Positions 26,737 through 38,700 of a stretch of DNA of 64,000 nucleotides are shown in pieces. The position numbers and the translations under genes are program-made. This stretch comes from Muricea muricata (Eukaryota; Cnidaria; Anthozoa; Malacalcyonacea; Plexauridae). Position 1 is the first letter of the stretch; each line of letters opens with the position of its first letter. A model generated the notes under the pieces. That model did no database searches, had not been told where the DNA came from, and was given only the letters and a program-made list of their open reading frames with translations. The stretch spans positions 11,969,001 through 12,033,000 of the forward strand of contig OY979717.1 in NCBI GenBank assembly GCA_963855995.1. Reading direction: 5' to 3'.

Positions 26737-29700
26737 ATGGCTGAAGCTGGCCCATCTGATCCAACCAGTGTCAGGGATATTGATGCTAAGGCGGGTCAAG
26801 ATGATGATAAATCAGGAAAGAAGTTTTCTCAAAGTAAAAGTAATTCCAGGGGTAGACCAGCCAATTATTATCGAAACCCAAGACCAAAACCTAGTAAAGT
26901 CCACGTAGAGGGGGAGAGTACTGGGAATGACTTTGATAGAAAACCAAAAAACAGGTCTAATCCAAGACATAGGCAAAATGCAAAACAACAAGGGAAGGTA
27001 CTTGTGGAAACTGTGTTAAGCCAAACTAAAGAAGAAGACTCAAAACCAGATATGAAATTTGCAGTTGATAAATCTAATCCTGATAGAGATTCATCACTTA
27101 ACTCAAAAAGACAGGGTGGTAAAAAACAGTATCCAAAGGCATATAAGAGCTACTCAGACAGTAAATCTAGACCCAATTCTAGTAGAGGCCAACAATTTAG
27201 TGGTAATTACTCAAAGATGAAACCAGCTTTGGGAAGAGAGTCCATTGATGCTATAACTAGTCCACTGGAAACAACCGTAGCATTACAACCGTCACATGGA
27301 GTTGTAAGTGATGGTGTTTATATACCTAAAAATAAACTGCGAAGTACTGGACAAGGTTCTCATAAACAAATTATGAAAAGTCAAACTGATCTTCCAAGGA
27401 ATCAGAACACATCAAAAAGATTTGATTATTCATATTATGTTGGAGGTGCAACTAAACAAGCTTCAAATGACATGGGTAAGATGGCAGCAACTTTTCAAGC
27501 AGTTAACATCAATGTACATGGCCAATCTTCAGTGCAGGCAGGCGTTTTGATTGAACAGTTAACTGATGAGAAATATGAGTGTATGGTGTGTTGTGAGGTG
27601 ATTAGGTGTTCCAAAGCTGTCTGGTCATGTTCAAATTGTTTTCATATATTTCATCTTTATTGCATCAAGCGCTGGGCAAGATCTCCTACAGCTGCAATTG
27701 AAGGTAAGTTCATATTGACTATAGTTTAGGAATGATGATCATAATTAGCATTAATATTCATTTATCATATGGCACTCTGTCCAGGTAATTAAAGTCATAA
27801 TTTGATTCCAGTTAGTTGCTGCAATTTCAAGTTGATGTGAGTTTTACTTTTGATTGATGTGAAAGAGTGGGCTAGTGCATTAACAAATCCATGCTGTTTA
27901 CATCCTCCAGAAGATAAAAAAGCACTAAATTAAAGTTGTCCACAAAATTGCCCAAAACAAGTTTTCTTAGCTCTCGCAACTTTCCCGCGTGTTTGGATCA
28001 GGCCATCCAAACACGGAAACCATAAAGTAATTGTATATTCACATGACGAGTCCTAATGAGAAGATCAGTTGTATTAAATCTACTCGTTCACGTCCTCAAA
28101 AAGAGAATGTTGTACGCGAAAACAGGCCTACTTATTGAACGCCTGAAACGGCTTTGCATTCATTTAAACATTACCAGTGTGAGTAGCGTGCGTAACATAA
28201 ACAATGCAAATGGCTTGGAAACGCTGCAGAACTTTTTTCCTTGTCAGGTAATCTAGCTAAATTTAGAAGCGTCTCTCAATTATCAGGCCGTTATTGATAT
28301 GGTCAAATTAATATTGTAAGGAAAACCCCAGCTCGACTATAATTCTCGCCCTTCTCTCGCAACTTTCTACGTGCTAGCGATTACACGATCACGCGCGCAT
28401 GTAATACTACAAAAAGTCAGTCATCAATGCAAGGGAACTGTAACTGTAAGTATAGGAGAGCATGGCCATTGTTGAATAACGCATCTTGAGTATACATAGC
28501 ATACAAAGAAGCGTCGATAAACAGAAAAAAATAAACGGCTAGAAGCACTAAATAGGCCGTCCGATCCAGCAAGCACAATTAAAGAGCGATGTAGGAAAGA
28601 TATTGATTTTTTACCATAAAAATATTCAAATGAAACCTAACATCAAAACAATTGTAAAGAGACAAATTTCCGACAGAGGAGAATTTCCTGGGAATTGCAC
28701 ATAAAATTTCGTGATAGATTTCTCGATAGTTGTTGCCATTACGTTTGTTGACATCCGCAGTCAGCATCTTCCGGACTCTAGCATCCGATGTCTTCCGGAT
28801 TCCAGCATTTGCTGTCATTGGGGCTCAACAACAGCAATCGTCTGGACTCCAGCAACCACGGTCTTCTGCACTCCAACATCCAGAGTTTTCCAGCCAGACT
28901 CCAAAATCAGCAAGAACGCAGTCTTCCAGGCTTCAGCAGCTGCAGCCTTCCTGTTTCCAGCAACCGGAGTCTTCCGAATTTCATTAGCCACAGCTTTCCG
29001 AATTTCAACAACCAGAGTCCTCGCGACTCCGACATTCGTAGTCTACCAGGTTTCAATACCCGCAGTCTTCTGGGTTTCTCTCTTCAGTTTCCACCTTTCA
29101 GCAGTCGAGCAATACAAGCAGCTTTGGCCAACTTCAACGCCAATACCATGTTCAGCGCTCTCGCTTGTGCTCCAATCAAATACACCCTCATTTTCTCTCA
29201 ACAACACAGTTTCCCTCAGTTTGATCATACAGTCTATAACTGTCCTCAGCCACGACCACTACAATGTGTTGCTTTCCCAAATCTAATTCCTGGACAATTC
29301 ATGGTATTGCGATGTAATTGTAGACCTGGTGGTAAATGTTAACGCCAGTTAGATACTCGGGTTTGTAAGCTTGGTATATGATTTGTATAATGTGTTCTCA
29401 AGCTTTATTACTCCGAAAATATTCAAAGGGGGGTAGAGGCATGGAGGGGTCGTGGGTTCGACCCCTCCTCCCCACTCGGGGACTCTTGACCCTCTTGTAT
29501 TCTCATTGCAATTTGGGTTGCATTGAAACAACGCACAGAACAAAATTTTTAATCGAATCATTTGAGTCAAATCAGCTCAGAAATTCAACATACATGTACC
29601 TTGAACCAAGCCATTTTCAACACTTGAGAAGTGACCTTGGATAATGAGCATTTCGATTTCTTCTCTAACAGTCCTTGTTTCCTGTTTATAGGGCTAGCAT

Positions 29701-32700
29701 TTCTCCAACGTTCTTTTGACTCATCCTTCGCTAGCGGCATATCGGGTACGATCTTTAGGCATATAAAAATGAGTGGTTTTAGAACCTTCTCCTGTACAGC
29801 TATCACCTAGCTGCATGAATTAAAAATACGAGCGACAACTAACATCACTTGTTAGGACCGCTGTAAAAGAGTGGGCTTCAAAATAAATCTAAATTTGAAT
29901 TATAAGTTTGAAATATTAAACATAAAGTTGAAATGGTAAACATAAAGTTGAATTGCATTTTTTTATTCACCCTGTTGTTGACAAGATGTTTTCTGACGAT
30001 TCGACGATTCGAATACGTTATTCTCATCGTTTTAAACTGAGTCCAATAGGTTAGACTATTATAGCTTTTTAAGTTATAGCGAGTGCATTTCTATCACAGA
30101 TCTAAGTGTTTTCAGTCGACTGAATTCGTGACCTTAAGCGCGTGAATTGGAGCTGTTTTCGATTAGTACTTGGACGCCAATTGCTACATGTTAGCCTATT
30201 TCTTTCGAGTAAACGCCGTTTTTAGTATTAAAAACGGAAAAAATTCTACTTGCTATGTCCTTTTTATCGCAGTTTATGTTTGTTAGATAGTTTAGAACAA
30301 GTTCTGGAATATTATTAACCTCTATTTACTAAAAATCGAAATTTGATATCCGTATACGCGAATACCCGTACACCCGAATATCCGTATACTTGTATATCCG
30401 TACCCGTGTTTTCTAGGGTGCCAATAAAGTGATTTTGTCGCAGCAACAGTGAACATAAATATTAAGTAGCACATGATAAGCATATGTTACTTGCACATAA
30501 GATTTTCATGATATACTTCTCGATAGATTCGTCGTAAACGTATAAGATTCTCGTTTGAGATCACGATTTTGCTAGACGTGGTCGTACTCTGTGGCGATAA
30601 CACGTGACTTTATCTCCTTTGCTTTTGTTTCGATTGTGATTACTGATTGCTCCCTGGCAACTCAAGGGATTATCGATAACACGTTCCAAGTGCTTTGACA
30701 TGAAGCTCCCTAGCTCTTGTTTAAAAATTCGTATTTAATAAATATTCCAAATACGCAGGTCTGCCACTCTTGGCAACCAAGCCAAGCGCACACCTTGCGA
30801 CGAAATAAGACATGTCAACATGCCATCATTTGTTGATATCTTGTACTCAAAATTATTACCTTATTTAAGAGGGCCATTTAGAAAACAAACCGAGTTCGTA
30901 CTAAAGTGCGCGCTAGCGTCGTATGTATTGCAAAGCAGATTATAGAATGAAGGTTCAAATGTTTTTGAATTTTCGGAATATAAAAGAACCTTCACAATTC
31001 TGAGTTACTGGATATTTGCTTCATAAATTACATATGAACCAAACACACAACTCGTACATCAACATTGACGGACGCGAATTTTGTAAATTACTTCAAATGA
31101 CTAAAAACGCATTCAAACAGTCGTTCAGTAAAATTCCATTTAAAAATTAAATCTTATAAGAATCCTAGAAAGTTGCGACTAAATTTATGCAAACCAGGAC
31201 GATTCTTTATTTTGTGAAATTTGAAGAAAAACTTAGCAAATACGAATCAAATGAAAATACCGATCGAAATCACATATTTTCACATCTGGCATTATTAAAG
31301 CAGCGAATAAGAAAAGAAAATTCCATTAATCACTGATCTGGCACGAGAAACAATAGGAATAAAAAATATCATAAATAATGACAAACGCGTACGGAACAGA
31401 GTCAGAGAAAAATTTAAACAAAAACTTTGAAAAAAATTGTTAATTTCAAACATTTTGACCGGCAATTTTTATCTGATTCGTATTTGCTCAATTTTTCTTG
31501 AAATTTCTTAAGATGTTTTATCTTTCTACTCCGTGTTATTTAAACCACGCCTCTTTCAAATAATATACAGACAATATTTAAAGTACTTGTAGACATGCTG
31601 AGTTCTGACTGACTGGTCTGTTTGAAGGCTTGATGGATAGCATTACAAACAAATTGAAGAAAGCTCTCACGATGACAAAAAAGTGTTATCTTTTCTTACG
31701 TCAATAGCAGAAATAATAATTCCCTCTTCACTGCCATATATAGAAATGGCATATACTGAATGCAACAAAATTTCTTCATTTCATCCTCAGATGCACTGAA
31801 AACTGCAACTGAAGTCTTGTCAAAGCAGATATGTGTTATGTTTTACAATACCTTTTGGTAACTATACTAACTCTACATAATCATAATCATGAAATACTTT
31901 ACAAACTTGGGTCTGGGATATGCGTATGCTTCAGTCTGTACATTTGGTTGTCTTGGAAATATATTGGTTACCTTCTCTATCTGTCGACAAAATTTGTACA
32001 AGAACATTCATTATTACTTAGTATTACATCTTACAATTTGTGATCTGTTGAACTTACTCGCTGCTTTAGGAAACAGTTACAGAAATTTCACGGGAAAAAC
32101 TTGGATGACTTCAGATATACTTTGTAAGCTGTCGTTTCTTCCCGGAACGTTCTTCATTGCTGGATTACTTTTTATGGTGTTGATATCGATACTCCGGCAT
32201 CGTGCTGTCTTTCACCCTCTTCGACCTGCGGTTAATCGATGGAAATTACACTTTGTTTCTGCTGCAGTATACGTGTTTGGTGTTCTATGTCAGATTCCAG
32301 CTGGGCTTCATTTGTATTTCAAACCGCCTTATATGTGCATGGAAAAGTGGCCATCAGACAAGTTAAACATTACCTACACACTATGTCTTTCTGCAGTTCA
32401 ATTCTTTATTCCAGTCATCTTTCTTGGAATCATATATTGGAAAATTTGCCGTGAACTTATCAAACAGAGCAAAAATATAAAAGTCATGAGTGCAACTCAT
32501 GTGAATGTAGAAGAGGAAACAAAACGTTATTTGTTTCAAAGGCTCGTTCATCATAGAAATGCTCGAAGCTTTGGCATAAGTTTTATTATCTTCATTTGTT
32601 TTCTTGTGGCTGGACTTCCTCAGCAAATTGAGTTTATCCTTTACACCTTTGGCTTGGTGGATCCGGATGTATATTTTACGGAGTGGTTACATGTCATCTA

Positions 32701-35700
32701 CTACTTTGGCGTGTCGGCAGTTAACCCATTGATTTATGGAACTTTGGATAAACGATTGTTCTCGTTTATAAAACTTTAATTAGTAAACTTACTTGCGTGG
32801 AATATATAGTATTATAGTGTGGTATAGTTTAGTTTAGTATAGTAGAGACATTTAATAAGTATTTATATATAGTTGCATTGTTAATTGTGTATTTTTAATC
32901 ATATAGCATTATATAATTTCAAGTTTTTCAGATTGACAATCATTATGCGAATATCTCAACTCAGAATCTGCCATTTGAAAATTTTATTAAAAGTAAAAAA
33001 AACATTTGAGGATGAATGAATTTATGTAGGTATTCTGAAATAAAATAGAAGAGAACAAGTGTGGTGAAGCGAGTTAAAGCACGGGTAAAGAAACACGAAT
33101 AACAGTGGCGGATCTAGGTCAAAATAAATTACCACAGCTCATTCTAGGATATATTTACATTTTAAAATACCTTCAAAGCAACTTCATTGGTTAGATTTTA
33201 TTGTTTTGAAATTCATAACCTATGACATTGTTATAAAGTTATTATACATATTACATATTATCTTCATTTGTTTTCTTGTGGCTGGACTTCCTCAGCAAAT
33301 TGAGTTTATACTTTACACCTTTGGCTTGATGGACCAAAATGCACGTTACAAGTCTGATTGGTTGCTTGTCATATACTACCTTGGAGTATCTGCAGTTAAT
33401 CCAATAATTTATGGGACTTTGGATAAACGGTTGTTTTCGTTTGTAAAGCAGCTGAAGAGTAAAGAAATTAAGTTCAAAACTGAACAGTGAAAGACTTTAG
33501 ATACTCTCGATTAAATAATGCAATTAAGATTAGTTCGTTTAAGACCACTAGTGCATGTATATTACGGATGGTTTTGTGTATAGCTGTTCATTTTTGGAGC
33601 TTCGCATAAACGTATGTTGTTAAAAGCGACTTAATTATATCTAACAAGAAGTAAAACAATTTAAATGGCGTGTTCGATAAAATAGAATTAGACAAAGCCT
33701 ATATGTATTCATAGAGAGCATAGGTCATATGACAATGACTTTATTTTAGATTTAATGTTCAAATTATATGTATATGTATAATTCTTGTATATACTTCTGA
33801 ACGATGGATAAATAATTTGAAGGTGGAAGTTTCATAAAAGAAAATTAATCAAGAGTTTACAGTTAACTTTTCAAGAGATCTTTAGTGATGAACACTACAA
33901 TATATGTGATCCACTACAGGTTTATAGTTCTGCAAGATTTTGTTTTTGATATTTTGTTTTTAATAACTCTAGTTATGTCTTGTTGTCTACGTCTTACAAA
34001 TGTGAAGCTGGCCGTGTAAAAAATCTTAAATGCTTTCGAACAAAATGCGTTTAGATTGTTTAACAAGCGCTTTTACAGTCTTTTGTTGGTCGAGGCGACG
34101 ACTGGGGTGGAAGGGGGGGGGGGGGGGGGGGGGTAAGCGATACAATTTAGTTTTTATAATTTGTCAATTGTCTGTTTGTCAATGGACAAACTGTCTGTGA
34201 GTGGCCCCGGTTTAGCTAAGAATGAAATAAATATCACGTATATAATATATCACAAAATTTAATCAAAGACAGCTGAAGGATACAGAACGTGTTAGCCCCT
34301 TTAGAATCTTATATTAATCTCCAACTACCGTCAGTGTCGGTAGTGTACTCATTAGCTGCACATTACCCAAAATGTATTTATTCGTGTTTTGCAATTGATG
34401 TATAGACGATAAAGGAAAAAATTGTGGCTGGAGATGTCCTGCTTGTCAATTTGTTGAACACAATGTTCCCAATGCTTACAGATGTTTCTGTGGTAAGTCT
34501 AACGACTCCAATAAATAGTACATGGCCTATGTGATACTCGCATGTCCGTGAATAGGTACTAATGATTAAATTAAATTTTTTACTCTCAATTCGTCACACG
34601 AAAATGAAAATGGAGATTTTTTGAGGATTTTGTTTGCCGTTGGGGTTTTGCCTCATCTCTCTACATTATTTTTACTTTGTATAACTACGATGAGTCATTG
34701 CTATTTAGGAAAAGTTGAAGAACCGAAATGGTATCCCCAGGATGGCATTACTCCTCATAGTAAGTGTCATTGCAATTCTGTATTCGTAAAATAATTTTCA
34801 GTTGTTATACATGCGTACGTATTTTAGTCGGGGAGGCAGAGATACAAAAATATATGTTTACTTACCATAGCTAGGGACAATTTCATTTTATGTTTATATT
34901 TTAGGTCTAATAAATATATTTCTGCATGTTGAACGCGATAAAATTTCTTGTGGGCTCCAGCCAACACGTTTTTCCCGAAATTTTCTATAAAACTATATTA
35001 TTGTTAAGAAAGGCGAAATTTCAGACTTATTTCTAGGACCAAAAGGTAATAAAAAATTGCATATAACATATTATTATGGTTACTTTTATTTTTCACATTC
35101 TTGTTGAGTATGAGCGTTTGAAAACTTATTTTCCGACTAGTGCCCAGGAAATTAGCGCCATTTTAGGACACTTTCCCATTTTGAAGCAGCAATAACTCAA
35201 AAACGGCTTGAAAAACAAGGGTGCCCGTAACTATGTCTTATATGTTGTTTTTTATAAGCTTTCTTGTGACACAAGTTATTTTTCAGCGAATTTGAAAGTT
35301 TACTATTTTTGACCACATAATAGTTTTATAATAAAACTGAAGAAAAACGTGTTGATCGAAGCCCGCAAGATAAATCGGGCCAAACAACATTCAGAATTGT
35401 GATATTAGGCATCCAACGGACAATTTAAGAGCAAAATTGATTTGTCCCTCGAGAAGGTAGGTAAAATTACCTCTGCCTCCCTGACTATTTGTTCTGTTGA
35501 GCTTTTTGCGGTTGAAGAAGGATGCTTTTTGTTTAGTTAAGAAATGAACAACCTGTCTGTGATTATGAAGGGGAAGTCATCTGAAATTAGAGGGGGGAGA
35601 ATAAGGAAGCATTTGTATACAATATCTAATTTGCTGACCTTTAAGTTGATATGCCCTGTCCATGAATGAGTAACACAGTTGAAAACAATGGCCGCTGACG

Positions 35701-38700
35701 CAGCCAAGGATCTCTTGTGTTTGTGTAAACCTGGTGATATTTAGCCATCAACTTTTTGTGTCACTACGAGTTTGTTTTTTGAGATGCTGTATATAGACTG
35801 GTTAAATACCAGGCTATTTTGGTGTTTTCAATCTTGGCGTTGTCACTGGCTAAATAACCTTTGAAGTCAGAGGATTAGTATGTATGCATGGCATATAATT
35901 CATATTATTTGCGCCCAGAATAGTAAGGATTTTCACTGAATAGTATCGAAATACGTTTCAAGCTTTAAATTAGTTAAAACGTTTGTTAGTTAAAAAGTAG
36001 CTTATCTTGAATTATATGAAGATAGTTTCCCTGCAAAGCTTCACTTAATATTGTGTAACATTGTTTGCAGGCTGTGGAGAGCTTTGTTTTAGGAAACGGA
36101 TTGAAAAAGATTGTCCTCATCCTTGTAACCAGTACGTTTTTGTTTCCGTAATATTAAACAACATAACTCATGATCAAAAAACATGCTTACTTCAATGTTT
36201 GATACCTGACTGACAGATTCTTCAGTCAAAAATAAAGAAAACCCAATCTGACATACGTCTTAGTAAAGGAAATCGTTTTGGTTATAAAACTTTAGGTATT
36301 TTTAGAATGAAGAAAGAAAAGCTTTTAATTTATAGGCTAATGTTGCATTGCTTAATCGTAGTGTTGTTTTAGTATGGCCTTTTAAATTTAGTTCTGGTTT
36401 AGTTCTAGTTTGAAGCGGCAATTTATGTTTAGTTTTTGTTTAGTTCTAGTTTGAAACTGGAATTTCATTTTAGTCTTAGTTTAGTTCTTGTTGGTAACAG
36501 AAATTTCATTTTAGTCTTAGTTTAGTTCTTGTTGGTAACAGAAATTTCATTTTAGTCTTAGTTTAGTTCCTGTTCGTAACAGAAATTTCATTTTAGTCTT
36601 AGTTTAGTTCTTGTTCGTAACAGAAGTTTCATTTTAGTCTTAGTTTAGTTCTTGTTCGTAACAGAAATTTCATTTTAGTTTTAGTTCTTGTTTGTAACAG
36701 AAGATTCATTTTAATTTTAGTTTAGTTTTTTTTTGAAAAAGAAATTTTACTTTAGTTTTAGTTTAGTTCTAATTTGAAATAGGAATTTTATCTTTGTTTT
36801 ACTGTACAGTATACGAGTCAAGCGACCAAAGCATAGTTTTTTAGTCAACGGACTTTAATATTGAATGTACATAGACATATACTTCTGTGAAGGTCAGGAG
36901 TGACATGTTTAGACCAAGTGGTCATATGAATATCAGAAATTATATGTTGGAATCCAGAAAACGGTGCAACCACTGTCATTGTCCAAAAAATTTGTTAGTA
37001 GTAGCCTTCAACCTTTACAAGAACTTTGTGCGAAATTAAAAACTGCTTAATCTTCACATGTCTTTTTTACTGTAATGAGCCTTTTTAGTTTTTACCCGCT
37101 TCAGACAAGTTCTATTCATAAATATCCCAATATGAACATTTATTAGCATTTTATCTTTTTGCCAAATAAAACAAATACATGAACCATAGATGTAGGTACA
37201 GTGATTCTCAAACCAAATGTCAAATTATAATGAAATATGAAATGCTATGGAATACAGGTGGTTAACAGTTATGAAGACTACTAATTACTCTTAAACACTG
37301 TCAATATTCAACGCAAACTTGTTTTTCTTCAACAAAACCTCCCGCTCCAGATTGTGTTTATCCAGTCTATTTCGGCGCCCCATCGTAGCGATACCAGCAG
37401 CTGAGAAAACCCGTTCACTGGGTGCTGAGGAGGCAGGGATTGTTAGTAGGAACTCGGCCAAAGAAGAAAGCAGTGGGTGTTTTGCATCATTTGATGACCA
37501 ATAACAGAGTGGGTCAAAATCCAAAGCATTGTCTTCCTCGATCACAGGCTGGCGAAGATATATTGCAACTTCATCCTCAATTGGCAACAATACTGTTTGT
37601 GGCTGCGAATTATTATCTTTTCTCTTGCTAGCTAAAATATTTGTGATGTACTTAAATGTTTTAGCTTTTTTCTTAGGTGGTGGCAACACAGGGTCAGAAG
37701 TGTTTTCACTGTTTTGATCCAGCACTATGGTTGACACATTGCAGGTGCCATCCATAATTAGCTTCTCGTTCTTTTGACTTATTGTTGGGCCCTCGACAGG
37801 TTGTTCTTTTTCTTCAGTATGCAACCTTTCTTCATGCCCAGAACTTGCATTTGTTGATTTAAATTCACTTGAACTGGCTAATGCATACAAGAAGGTAGTT
37901 GCAGCTTTAAGCTGATTTTCATCAAGTAAGTCCCTATACCTTTGATCTAAGAATGTTGTAGCAACATAAACTTTTTGAAATGTGTCTGGACTATTTACAA
38001 CATCACTTAAATCAGGTTTCAAGACTTTGTCAAATCTTTTGTGCAATGCAACTTTCAAAACAGTACATGCTGCAGACAACCCTGGTCTGTTTTTCATTTC
38101 ATCAAGATGCATATCTAGTTCCATAATTATTGGAATAACCATAGAAATTGTACTCATATCTTCACCACTTGCAAGTTGTGTATATTTGGCAAAAGGCTCC
38201 AGAAGATCTCGAATGCTTCCCAAAGTCTTGTAATCACTGTTTTGTAAATTGTCCCAGTCCAGTTCAGCTAGAATGTCAGCCAAAAAGGACTTAAGGCACA
38301 ATAGTCTTTCAATCAGTAAATATGATGAACTCCATCTGGTGGAGCAATTAGAAACTAATTTTTTACCTGACAGTTCTATTAGCTTCTCAGTAACTTTTAC
38401 TGACTTGTTACATTTTGACACCAAGGCTTGTGCCTTTTTAATTACCTTTTTCAAACTTTGCAGTCTTTCATTGTTATCAAACTCGGCCATAACAAGCTGC
38501 AATGTGTGAGACAAGCAGCTAAGTCTTTGACAATATCCAACAAAAGCAATATTATGATCGCCTTCATTAAATTCATACTCTTCTATGTCATTAATGCTTT
38601 GTATCTGTGAAGGTATTGTTTCAATGGTTGTGTCAGCGTCAAAACTGTTCTCATCTGTTGTCGTAACACCCTCCGGCTCCTCAGTATCTTCACCATCTTG

